Source of the DNA: Rhodospirillaceae bacterium
Lineage (GTDB): Bacteria > Pseudomonadota > Alphaproteobacteria > Rhodospirillales > 2-02-FULL-58-16
Reading direction: 5' to 3'
DNA length: 7,366 nt
Assembly (NCBI GenBank): GCA_030623425.1
Contig: JAUXMA010000072.1
Location: 1 to 7,366 of the forward strand
Numbering within the stretch: the stretch's first letter is position 1; the number at the start of each line of letters is the position of its first letter. The translations under genes and the position numbers were made by a program. Below the pieces are notes generated by a model. The model worked only from the letters and a program-made list of their open reading frames with translations, made no database searches and was not told the origin of the DNA. Below, one piece after another: positions 1 to 6,723 of the stretch.

Positions 1-158
1 CCGGGCCGGATTACGCGCAAGCCTTTTTCAATCGCGGCATCGCCTACCACAAGAAAGGCCAGTACGACAAGGCGGCCAAGGATTTCAAAGCGGCGATCCG
101 GTTGAAACCCGTTTTCGCCAGCACCTTCCTCTTTTGGAGCACGGTCATCCCCGATTAG
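1..158 (+). CDS. TPR-repeat protein, C-terminal fragment
   Basis: This is the 3' end of a gene that begins before the window. It is read in frame from base 3 to a TAG at 156-158, giving 51 residues. Nearly all of it is one tetratricopeptide repeat of about 34 residues: it contains FNRGIAYHKKGQYDKAAKDF followed by KAAIRLKP. The canonical TPR positions are filled (G-x-A-Y in helix A, G-x-Y-x-x-A between the helices, A-I-x-L-x-P at the end). TPRs are protein-protein interaction scaffolds, so the partner and role cannot be told from this piece. After the last repeat there is a short hydrophobic tail (FASTFLFWSTVIPD) in place of the usual capping helix. The gene converges on korB with about 50 bases between the two stop codons. 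The TPR call is firm; the protein's identity is unknown. Confidence 0.8.
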   Translation, partial: GPDYAQAFFNRGIAYHKKGQYDKAAKDFKAAIRLKPVFASTFLFWSTVIPD

Positions 159-210
159 AGCGCTCCCCTCGCACGGCGTCCCGTTGTTCGGTTCGGATGG
201 AGTCTAAACG

Positions 211-1260
211 CTAGGCGTCCGTTTTGGCCTGCTTGTCTTTGACGATCCAAGTGTGGCCGCGCCGCAAAAGGCTGTTGAGATCGCCGTTGGTGGAACGCGA
301 CTTGGCTTCCTCGACTTGCGCCACGATGCGGGATTCATAACAAGGCGCGGGATCGCAATAGAGCACGCCCAAGGCGACCGGCATCGTTTGCCGGTCCATG
401 GAGGCCAGCATCATCGCCAGACCCAGGTTGGTCTCGTCGTGGACCAGCAGGTCGGCTTCGCCGACCCCATCCTTGCCGATCGCCACCGCCTCCAACTCGA
501 GCGTGCCGGGCTTCATTCGCAAGCCCCGCTTCCTGTCCTTGCCGAAGACGAGCGGTTTGCCGTGCTCGACGAGAAGCTGTTTGTCGCCGGCGACCTCCTT
601 GGCGGTAAAGTTGGCGAAAACGCCGTCGCTATAGACAAGACAGTTCTGATAGATCTCCAGAAAAGAGGCGCCGCCGTGCCGATGCGCCCGCCGCAGCATG
701 TCGAGGAGATGAGTCTGCTGGGTTTCGACCGTGCGGGCGACGAAACGGGCGCCGGAACCGAGAGCGAATTTGGCGGCGGCGAGAGGCGTTTCCAGCGACC
801 CCATCGGCGTCGACGGGGTGCGCGTGCCGATCCGCGAGGTGGGTGAATACTGGCCCTTGGTCAGCGCGTAGATTTCGTTGTTCAACAACAGAATCTGTAC
901 GTTGACGTTGCGCCTGAGCACGTGCAGGAGGTGATTGCCGCCGATCGACAGGGCGTCGCCGTCGCCGGTGACCACCCACACATCGAGATCGGGATTGGCG
1001 AGCTTGACGCCGGTGGCGATCGCCGGGCCGCGGCCGTGAATGGTATGGAAACCGTACGTGTCCATGTAATAGGGAAAGCGCGACGCACAGCCAATCCCGG
1101 AGATGAACACCGTGTTTTCCTTCTTGGCGCCGATTTCGGCCAACATCCGCTGCATCGCCTTGAGAATCGCGTAATCGCCGCAGCCCGGGCACCAGCGCAC
1201 TTCCTGATCCGAGGCGAAGTCCTTCGGAGACAGCTTTTCGACCGGCTTGGGCGAATTCAT
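211..1260 (-). CDS. korB: 2-oxoacid (2-oxoglutarate):ferredoxin oxidoreductase, beta subunit
   Basis: This is the 349-residue catalytic beta subunit, which binds thiamine diphosphate and an iron-sulfur cluster. With KorA it would catalyse 2-oxoglutarate + CoA + oxidised ferredoxin to succinyl-CoA + CO2 + reduced ferredoxin in the cytoplasm. Visible motifs are WCPGCGDY (C24, C27), GIGCA (C58), HGRGPA (75-80), and the thiamine-diphosphate/Mg motif GDGDA (99-103) ending at NN (127-128) and followed by TKGQYSPTS. C207 (QNC) is the likely fourth ligand: the spacing C24/C27/C58/C207 closely matches the four cluster cysteines known for the Sulfolobus enzyme beta subunit. The length is typical of two-subunit enzymes of this class. 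The ATG overlaps the korA stop as ATGA, and a GGAGA Shine-Dalgarno lies 7 bases upstream inside korA, so the two are translationally coupled. Choosing 2-oxoglutarate over pyruvate or a broad 2-oxoacid specificity is inferred from resemblance to KorB proteins. The stop is TAG at 213-211. Confidence 0.93.
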   Translation of the reverse strand: MNSPKPVEKLSPKDFASDQEVRWCPGCGDYAILKAMQRMLAEIGAKKENTVFISGIGCASRFPYYMDTYGFHTIHGRGPAIATGVKLANPDLDVWVVTGDGDALSIGGNHLLHVLRRNVNVQILLLNNEIYALTKGQYSPTSRIGTRTPSTPMGSLETPLAAAKFALGSGARFVARTVETQQTHLLDMLRRAHRHGGASFLEIYQNCLVYSDGVFANFTAKEVAGDKQLLVEHGKPLVFGKDRKRGLRMKPGTLELEAVAIGKDGVGEADLLVHDETNLGLAMMLASMDRQTMPVALGVLYCDPAPCYESRIVAQVEEAKSRSTNGDLNSLLRRGHTWIVKDKQAKTDA

Positions 1261-3134
1261 TTTCGAATCTCCAATCGTTCACGGATCGCCGCTTCGATTT
1301 CGGTGATCTTGAAGGGTTGGCCGGAGACTTTGTTGAGGCCCTCGGCGGCGACCAGGTATTGGCTGCGCAAAAGCGTCAACAACTGGCCGTTGTTCATTTC
1401 CGGCACCAGCACCCGTTCGAACCCGGCCAGCAGATCGCCCAGGTTGCGGGGCAGCGGCCAAATATACCGCAAGTGAATATGGGACACGTCCAGTCCGTCC
1501 GCCCGCAGGTGACTGACGGCGTGGTTGATCGGACCGTAAGTGGAACCCCAACCAACCACCGCCAAACGGCCGCTGTCTTTTCCTTTCGCCATCGTTTGCG
1601 GCGGGACGTCGTCGGCGATGCCGGCGATCTTGGCGGCGCGAACTTCGGTCATGCGCTGGTGATTGGCCGGATTGTAAGAGATGTTGCCGCTGTCGTCTTT
1701 TTCGAGACCGCCGATCCGGTGCTCGAGCCCTGGCGTTCCCGGCTTCACCCAGGGACGGGCCAATGTCGCCTCGTCGCGCATGAACGAGGTGAAATTCTCG
1801 GCATCGGTGCGGAATTCGACGGGGAAACGGGGCATTTTGTCGACGTCCGGAATCCGCCAAGGCTCGGCGGCGTTGGCGATGTAACCGTCGGCGAGCAGGA
1901 TCACCGGCGTCATGAAGCGGGTGGCGATGCGGATGGCCTCGATGGCGACCTCGAAGCAGTCGGACGCCGAGCGGGCCGAAATCACCGCCAACGGGCTGTC
2001 GGCATTGCGGCCGAAAACCGCCTGATAGAGGTCCGACTGTTCGGTCTTGGTGGGCATACCCGTGGACGGGCCGGCGCGCTGGACATTGACAATCACCAAC
2101 GGCAGCTCGGCGCTGATGGCCAGGCCAATGGCTTCGCTTTTGAGCGCCATGCCCGGCCCGGAACTGACCGTCACCCCCATCGAGCCGGCGTAAGACGCGC
2201 CAATGGCGAAACAGACCGCGGCGATCTCGTCTTCCGCCTGGTAGGTGACGATGCCGTATTCCTTGAGATCGGCGAGGATGTGCAAAATCGTCGAGGCGGG
2301 GGTGATCGGATAAGAGCCGAGTTCGAACGAAAGCCCCGCCAGCTCGGCGCCGGTCATCAGCCCCCACGCCAGCGCCTCGCTGCCGGTCACCGTCCGGTAA
2401 AGGCCGGGTTGAACGTCCGCCGGCTGCACCGTGTAGGCGGTAAAGCCTTCGGACATTTCGGCGGTTTCGCCCAAGGCATGGCCGGCGTTCAGGGCGGCGA
2501 CATTGGCTTCCTCCAGTTGCGGCTGCGCGGCGAACTTTTGCCTCAACCAGTCGATGGTCGGCTGCCGGTCCCGGCCGAACATCCAGTAGACCAGTCCCAG
2601 CGTCCACATATTCTTGCAACGCACCGCCTCCTTCTTGGAAAGGCCGGACTTCTTGACCGCTTGCAGCGTCAATTTCGAGATGTCGAACTTGATGGGTTGG
2701 TATTGATCCAGGGTGTCGTCGGCCAGCGGGTCATTCTCGTAGCCGGCCTTTAGAAGGTTCCGCTCGCTGAAGGAGCCGGTGTCGACGATGACGACGCCGC
2801 CGGATCTCAAATTCTTCAGTTCGACCATCAGCGCCGCCGGGTTCATGGCGACGAGCACGTCGACCTCATCGCCCGAGGTGCTGGCGATATGAGAACCGAA
2901 ATTGATTTGAAAGGCGGAGACACCGAAAGAAGTTCCCTTGGGAGCACGGATTTCCGCCGGAAAATCCGCGTAAGTGGCAAGATCGTGGCCGGCCAACGCC
3001 GTCGCCAGCGTGAACTGGCCACCGGTGAGTTGCATTCCGTCGCCGGAATCGCCGGCGAAACGAACAACGACGGATTCCAATTCCCGGCGGGCGTTTTTTT
3101 TGCTTGCAAGCTTGACAGCGGTGCTCGATGACAT
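1257..3134 (-). CDS. korA: 2-oxoacid (2-oxoglutarate):ferredoxin oxidoreductase, fused gamma-alpha subunit
   Basis: The 625-residue large subunit of the KorAB enzyme. Residues ~20-205 are the gamma-type domain (VVRFAGDSGDG at 23-33, FPAEIRAPKGTSFG at 58-71). Residues ~245-430 are the alpha pyrimidine-binding domain with YPITPAS at 275-281, SSGPGMALKSEA at 324-335 and QRAGPSTGMPTKTEQSD at 352-368. Residues ~515-625 are the C-terminal Rossmann-like domain (LAVVGWGSTYG, HLRYIWPLP, VPEMNNGQL). The Thr in YPITP is important for catalysis in the Sulfolobus homologue. The gamma-alpha fusion is the normal form for two-subunit enzymes and the length is typical. It is the first gene of the operon, ending in a TGA that overlaps korB. 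The ATG at 3134-3132 is the earliest possible start, because an in-frame TGA lies about 27 bases upstream with no other start codon between. No strong Shine-Dalgarno is visible. No ferredoxin or delta subunit lies next to it. An extended -10 promoter about 90 bases upstream probably drives the pair. Confidence 0.93.
   Translation of the reverse strand: MSSSTAVKLASKKNARRELESVVVRFAGDSGDGMQLTGGQFTLATALAGHDLATYADFPAEIRAPKGTSFGVSAFQINFGSHIASTSGDEVDVLVAMNPAALMVELKNLRSGGVVIVDTGSFSERNLLKAGYENDPLADDTLDQYQPIKFDISKLTLQAVKKSGLSKKEAVRCKNMWTLGLVYWMFGRDRQPTIDWLRQKFAAQPQLEEANVAALNAGHALGETAEMSEGFTAYTVQPADVQPGLYRTVTGSEALAWGLMTGAELAGLSFELGSYPITPASTILHILADLKEYGIVTYQAEDEIAAVCFAIGASYAGSMGVTVSSGPGMALKSEAIGLAISAELPLVIVNVQRAGPSTGMPTKTEQSDLYQAVFGRNADSPLAVISARSASDCFEVAIEAIRIATRFMTPVILLADGYIANAAEPWRIPDVDKMPRFPVEFRTDAENFTSFMRDEATLARPWVKPGTPGLEHRIGGLEKDDSGNISYNPANHQRMTEVRAAKIAGIADDVPPQTMAKGKDSGRLAVVGWGSTYGPINHAVSHLRADGLDVSHIHLRYIWPLPRNLGDLLAGFERVLVPEMNNGQLLTLLRSQYLVAAEGLNKVSGQPFKITEIEAAIRERLEIRK
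1268..1272 (-). promoter_or_regulatory. Ribosome binding site of korB
   Basis: GGAGA is read on the minus strand inside the last codons of korA, 7 bases before the korB ATG. It is the clearest Shine-Dalgarno on the minus strand here. It supports the chosen korB start and independent re-initiation at the ATGA overlap. Confidence 0.75.
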
Positions 3135-3222
3135 GAATGTTCGACCAGATTTGCCGTGGATTCAATTCCCACCCGAAAGAGAATCTAAAACCACTCAAGT
3201 AGGTAGGTGGTGCGCGGCGCCC

Positions 3223-3253
3223 ATCATAGCAATCAATTTCCTTTAGGAAACAA
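3223..3253 (-). promoter_or_regulatory. Predicted promoter of korAB
   Basis: On the minus strand the sequence reads TGCTATGAT (plus positions 3231-3223), an extended -10 element with a five-of-six match to TATAAT. Two candidate -35 boxes precede it: TTTCCT (3250-3245, spacing 16) and TTGTTT (3253-3248, spacing 19). Each matches only three of six bases of TTGACA, and the extended -10 could compensate. Transcription would start near 3216, leaving a leader of about 80 bases before the korA ATG. This is a prediction from sequence only. Confidence 0.5.
3237..3250. repeat. Inverted repeat TTTCC-N4-GGAAA over the korA -35 region
   Basis: A perfect 5-base inverted repeat, TTTCC TTTA GGAAA, is followed six bases later by another TTTCC (3257-3261). 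The motif therefore occurs three times in alternating orientation within 25 bases. It covers the predicted -35 region of the korAB promoter, where a repressor or activator site would be expected. The arms are short, so chance cannot be excluded. Confidence 0.4.
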
Positions 3254-3289
3254 AGTTTTCCCGGTCGTGAAAAAAATCCTCTTTACATC

Positions 3290-3424
3290 ATGACAAAAGC
3301 CGAACAAAAGCCGTTTGCGCCGTCGCCCACGCCTTCATGGCCTGCCGCTTTTGCCGAGGTCCGGGCCGGCAAAATGCGAAGAAGGTGGCGCCGATTCGCC
3401 GCTTGGCCTAAAATGTTCTTGTGA
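3290..3424 (+). CDS. Possible small ORF, 44 residues, upstream of pmbA
   Basis: An ATG at 3290 opens a 44-codon frame ending at TGA 3422-3424, just before pmbA on the same strand. The product would be basic and rich in Trp, Pro and Arg (it contains MRRRWRRFAAWPKMFL). No recognisable domain, signal peptide or membrane segment is visible, and no Shine-Dalgarno precedes the ATG. In GC-rich DNA an open frame of this length is common by chance, so it is listed only as a candidate. It may simply be pmbA leader sequence. Confidence 0.15.
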   Translation: MTKAEQKPFAPSPTPSWPAAFAEVRAGKMRRRWRRFAAWPKMFL

Positions 3425-3440
3425 CGGATTATGACCGCCC

Positions 3441-4784
3441 ATGACTGTTGAAAGCAATCCCCTCGATCTCCTTACCGATCTCATCGGCAAGGCCGGGAAA
3501 GCCGGCGCCGACGGCGCCGACGCCGTATTCATGGAAAGCGGATCGCTGGCCCTTTCCCAGCGCCTGGGCGAACGGGAACGCTTGGAGCGATCCGAACACA
3601 CCGATTTGGGCTTGCGGGTTTTTATCGGCCGCCGCCAGGCGATCGTTTCTTCCTCCGACTTGTCTCCAGGAGCGTTGCAAGAGCTCGTGGAACGAGCCGT
3701 CTCCATGGCCCGTTCAACCCCCGAGGACCCTTATTGTGGCTTGGCCGAGCCGGAACTCTTGGCCGCCGCCATCGCCGATCTCGACATTTGCGATGAAAGC
3801 GAGCCGGCGGCGGAGGTTCTTGCCGAACGGGCGGCGCGGGCCGAGGACGCCGCCCGCGCCGTTGCCGGCGTGACCAACTCCGAAGGGGCCGAGGCGAGCT
3901 GGGGCCGAGGCACCTTCGCCGTCGCCGCCAGCAACGGTTTCGCGCAAACTTTTTCGAGTTCACGGCACAGCATCGGCGTTGCCGTTTTGGCCGGAGAAGG
4001 CACGGCCATGGAACGCGACTTCGATTATGCCAGCGCCGTTTACGGCGAGGATCTGTCCAGCCCGGAGGAGATCGGGCTCAGTGCCGGCGAAAAGGCCGTC
4101 GCCAGGCTGAACCCGCGCAAAGCGGACTCTTCCGAGGTGCCGGTGATCTACGATTGGCGGGTTTCGAACGGAATCGTCCGCCACCTTGCGAGCGCCATCA
4201 ACGGTTCCTCGGTCGCCCGCGGCACCACCTTTCTCAAGGACCAACTGGAGAAACGGATCTTCCCCGATTCCATCGTCGTCGTCGACGATCCCCTGCGTCG
4301 CCGTGGCCTGAAGTCAAAACCCTTTGACGGCGAAGGCGTCGCCACGGCGCGGCGCAACATTATCGATTCCGGCGTCCTGACAACCTGGATTTTGGACCTG
4401 CGTTCGGCCAGGCAGTTGAAGACGACGACGACGGGCCATGCCTCGCGCGAGACCTCGTCGCCACCGTCGCCGTCTCCCACCAATCTTTATTTGCAAGCCG
4501 GCGCGGTCAGCCCGAAGGAGCTGATGAGCGACATCAAAAACGGATTCTATATCACCGAACTGATCGGTTTCGGCATCAACGCCGTCACCGGCGATTACAG
4601 CCGCGGCGCCTGTGGTTTCTGGATCGAGAACGGCGAGCCGGCCTATCCGGTGAGCGAAGTGACGGTCGCCGGCAACCTCAACGACATGTTCGCCCATCTC
4701 ACCGCCGCCGACGATCTGCGGTTTCGTTTCGGCACCAACGCCCCGACCCTGCGCATCGACGGCATGACGGTGGCGGGGAAATAG
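3441..4784 (+). CDS. pmbA: TldE/PmbA, non-catalytic subunit of the TldD/TldE metalloprotease
   Basis: A 447-residue member of the TldD/PmbA family (E. coli PmbA has about 450). TldD and TldE form a cytoplasmic protease that unfolds and degrades small peptides; in E. coli it matures microcin B17 and acts on the antitoxin CcdA. The TldE assignment rests on the absence of the HExxxH zinc motif that TldD carries, together with PmbA-type C-terminal motifs: KPFDGEGVATARRNIIDSG (293-311), PPSPSPTNLYL (341-351) and GINAVTGDYSRGACGFW (378-394) followed by VSEVTVAGNL (404-413). The start is fixed by an in-frame TGA at 3432-3434, only two codons before the ATG; the Shine-Dalgarno is weak. A six-codon frame (3431-3451) overlaps the start. 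No tldD gene is in the window, which is usual because the two are often unlinked. msbA follows 63 bases downstream on the same strand. Confidence 0.9.
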   Translation: MTVESNPLDLLTDLIGKAGKAGADGADAVFMESGSLALSQRLGERERLERSEHTDLGLRVFIGRRQAIVSSSDLSPGALQELVERAVSMARSTPEDPYCGLAEPELLAAAIADLDICDESEPAAEVLAERAARAEDAARAVAGVTNSEGAEASWGRGTFAVAASNGFAQTFSSSRHSIGVAVLAGEGTAMERDFDYASAVYGEDLSSPEEIGLSAGEKAVARLNPRKADSSEVPVIYDWRVSNGIVRHLASAINGSSVARGTTFLKDQLEKRIFPDSIVVVDDPLRRRGLKSKPFDGEGVATARRNIIDSGVLTTWILDLRSARQLKTTTTGHASRETSSPPSPSPTNLYLQAGAVSPKELMSDIKNGFYITELIGFGINAVTGDYSRGACGFWIENGEPAYPVSEVTVAGNLNDMFAHLTAADDLRFRFGTNAPTLRIDGMTVAGK

Positions 4785-4807
4785 GCGCCGCCCCATGCGC
4801 GGACCGC

Positions 4808-4836
4808 CGGCGACTAGTGGCCGTTGGCCACCGCCG
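4808..4836 (+). promoter_or_regulatory. Bulged hairpin between pmbA and msbA
   Basis: A perfect inverted repeat GTGGCC-GTT-GGCCAC (4817-4831) is extended by CGGCG (4808-4812) pairing with CGCCG (4832-4836), with a 4-base bulge (acta) on the 5' side. The 11 base pairs are almost all G-C. No T-run follows, so it is not a classical intrinsic terminator. It could moderate read-through, stabilise the upstream mRNA end or influence msbA translation. Its 3' edge lies 11 bases before the preferred msbA ATG. Confidence 0.4.
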
Positions 4837-4847
4837 TCCCGCGTGCT

Positions 4848-6692
4848 ATGATTCGCGACACCGAAAAGGGTCGCCGGATTTTGACTTCCGTTTCCGAACG
4901 CAAACCACTGGTTGACACCCCGACCGGCGCCCTCATGAGCCGGCTGTGGCGCGAGAGCGTCAGTCGGCACTGGCGATGGCTGGTTCTGGCCGTCTGTTTC
5001 ATGGCCGCCATGGCCGCCTCGACGGCGTTCAGCGCCTGGTTGATGAAGCCGGTGGTCAACCACGTCATTATCGCCAGGAACAAGGACATTCTCTGGCTCG
5101 TCAGCGGCGCCATTCTGGCGACGTTCGTCGTCAAGGGCCTGGCCGGCTATGCCCAGTCATCCTTGATGGCCAATGTTGGACTGAAAGTCATCGCCGACAA
5201 TCAGAACCGCCTGTTCGCTCATTTCGCCCGCATGGACCTGGCGTTCTTCCACGAGCATGCCTCGGGCAAGCTGATTTCCCGTTTCACGATCGACATCAAC
5301 AGCATGCGGGTCGCGGTTTCCAATGCCATCACCGGATTCGGAAAAGACTTTCTGACATTGCTGTTTCTGATCGCGACGATGTTCATGATGAACTTCGAAC
5401 TGGCGGTCGTTTCGTTTTTGGTCTTCCCCATCGCCGTCTTCCCCATCGTCCTTTTGGGCAAGCGGATGCGCAAGGTCGCCGCCAACACCCAAGAGGAGAT
5501 GGGACTGTTCACCGCCCTTCTGAACCAGATCTTTCAGGGCATCCGCGTGGTCAAGTCCTACCACATGGAGGAATACGAAAAAGAGCGGATCGCCGAAATC
5601 GTCGAACGTGTTTTCCAGCTGACCTTCAAGGCGGCGCGCACACGGGCGTTGTCGAGCCCGATCATGGAAACCCTGGGCGGGTTGGCGATCGCCGCAGTCA
5701 TCGTTTTCGGCGGCCATCAGATCATCGCCAAGGAAAGCGATCCGGGGTCGCTTATCGCCTTCATCACCGCCTTCCTGCTCGCCTACGAGCCCATGAAACG
5801 GCTGGCCAATCTCAACGCCAGCCTGCAGGAAGGCTTGGCCGGCGCGCAAAGGCTGTTCGAAATGCTGGACAGGCAACCGAACATCCACGAAAAGCCGGCG
5901 GCGGCCGACCTGATCGTCAAGGGCGGCGGCATCCGCCTGGAAGATGTTCATTTCGCCTATGTGCCGGGAACGCCGGCCCTTGACGGCGTCACCTTGGAGG
6001 TGCCCACCAGCAAGAGGGTGGCCCTGGTGGGGCCGTCGGGCGCCGGCAAGTCGACCATCCTCAATCTGATCCTCCGTTTCTACGACACCGATTCCGGCCG
6101 CGTCCTGATCGACGGCGCCGACATCTCCGCAGCCACTTTCGCCTCGTTGCATTCCAACATCGCCCTGGTCAGCCAAGAGATTATCCTGTTCGACGACACG
6201 GTCAGGGCCAACATCGCCTACGGCCGCGCCGGCGCCAGCGAGGAGGAGATCATCGACGCCGCCCGCCACGCCGCCGCCCACGCCTTCATCACCGAGCTCC
6301 CGCAAGGCTATGACACCATGGTCGGCGAACATGGCGCCAAGCTGTCGGGCGGCCAGCGCCAGCGCCTCGCCATCGCCCGGGCCATGCTCAAGGACGCGCC
6401 GATCCTGCTCCTTGACGAGGCGACGTCGTCGCTCGATACGGAATCCGAGCGGCAAGTCCAAGCCGCCTTTGGCAAACTGATGAACGGACGCACGACCCTG
6501 GTCATCGCCCATCGTTTGTCGACGGTTGTCGACGCCGACCTGATCTATATGATCGATCGGGGCAAGGTCGTCGAACGGGGCAGCCACGCCGAACTTATCG
6601 TCCGTGGCGGATCATACGCGCGCCTCTACGCCCTTCAGTTCGCCGAGGAAACCGTTTCCCCGGAAACGGCCCGGGCCGCCGCCCAGGCATAG
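4848..6692 (+). CDS. msbA: ABC transporter, permease-ATPase fusion of the MsbA lipid-exporter type
   Basis: A 614-residue half-transporter, expected to work as a homodimer in the inner membrane and flip lipid A-core (or another lipid) to the periplasmic leaflet using ATP. The membrane domain (~40-330) shows about six hydrophobic segments, starting near WLVLAVCFMAAMAAS and ending near SLIAFITAFLLAYEP. The ATPase domain (~355-600) is complete: Walker A GPSGAGKST (395-403), Q-loop Gln443, signature LSGGQRQR (499-506), Walker B ILLLDEAT (519-526, Asp523/Glu524), D-loop SSLD and switch His555. The start is uncertain. A TTG at 4824 would add 8 residues but lies in the loop of a hairpin, and an ATG at 4935 would remove 29 residues and begin where the conserved homology seems to begin (MSRLWRES). 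None has a strong Shine-Dalgarno, so I chose the ATG at 4848. The MsbA role is inferred from sequence type and from the lipid-A-type neighbourhood; export of another lipid or drug is possible. Confidence 0.87.
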   Translation: MIRDTEKGRRILTSVSERKPLVDTPTGALMSRLWRESVSRHWRWLVLAVCFMAAMAASTAFSAWLMKPVVNHVIIARNKDILWLVSGAILATFVVKGLAGYAQSSLMANVGLKVIADNQNRLFAHFARMDLAFFHEHASGKLISRFTIDINSMRVAVSNAITGFGKDFLTLLFLIATMFMMNFELAVVSFLVFPIAVFPIVLLGKRMRKVAANTQEEMGLFTALLNQIFQGIRVVKSYHMEEYEKERIAEIVERVFQLTFKAARTRALSSPIMETLGGLAIAAVIVFGGHQIIAKESDPGSLIAFITAFLLAYEPMKRLANLNASLQEGLAGAQRLFEMLDRQPNIHEKPAAADLIVKGGGIRLEDVHFAYVPGTPALDGVTLEVPTSKRVALVGPSGAGKSTILNLILRFYDTDSGRVLIDGADISAATFASLHSNIALVSQEIILFDDTVRANIAYGRAGASEEEIIDAARHAAAHAFITELPQGYDTMVGEHGAKLSGGQRQRLAIARAMLKDAPILLLDEATSSLDTESERQVQAAFGKLMNGRTTLVIAHRLSTVVDADLIYMIDRGKVVERGSHAELIVRGGSYARLYALQFAEETVSPETARAAAQA

Positions 6693-6710
6693 CCGGCGGA
6701 TTGCAAACTC

Positions 6711-6715
6711 GAGGG
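6711..6715 (+). promoter_or_regulatory. Ribosome binding site of the DUF374 gene
   Basis: GAGGG lies 8 bases before a GTG at 6724, with no better start codon nearby. It decides the start of the following gene and shows that GTG is used. Confidence 0.7.
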
Positions 6716-6723
6716 CCGGAATC

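Larger units (their letters stand above)
3135..3440. other. Divergent intergenic region between korA and pmbA
   Basis: About 306 bases separate the divergent korA and pmbA starts. The korA-proximal half is visibly richer in A and T than the genes. It contains a good minus-strand extended -10 box and a TTTCC/GGAAA inverted-repeat array. The pmbA-proximal half is GC-rich and holds a possible 44-codon ORF (3290-3424). No convincing -35/-10 pair is seen for pmbA; TAAAAT at 3409-3414 is the only -10-like hexamer close to its start, and no good -35 precedes it. I see no RNA gene or rho-independent terminator here. Confidence 0.6.

Noticed and set aside
159..210. Possible terminator between the convergent TPR gene and korB
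   Set aside because: Only the small palindrome GAGCGCTC (158-165) was seen, with no stable stem plus T-run on either strand. I cannot support a terminator call.
1317..2753. Long open frame of 478 codons on the + strand, antisense to korA
   Set aside because: It lies wholly opposite a gene with clear domains and motifs. Its product is low-complexity, rich in Arg, Gly, Asp and His, with no domain. Such frames are expected opposite GC-rich genes with strong third-position bias.
3156..3172. Possible hairpin in the korA leader (GTGG...CCAC)
   Set aside because: Only four base pairs around a nine-base loop, with a mismatch inside. This is too weak to call a riboswitch or regulatory RNA, and no known riboswitch consensus is visible.
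4314..5063. Minus-strand frame of 249 codons crossing the pmbA-msbA junction
   Set aside because: It crosses from pmbA into msbA on the opposite strand, has no domain or ribosome binding site, and its composition is that of a shadow frame.
5157..6587. Open frame of 476 codons on the - strand, antisense to msbA
   Set aside because: It is opposite a complete ABC transporter with all ATPase motifs. The product is Asp-, Gly- and Arg-rich without a recognisable fold, so it is an antisense shadow.
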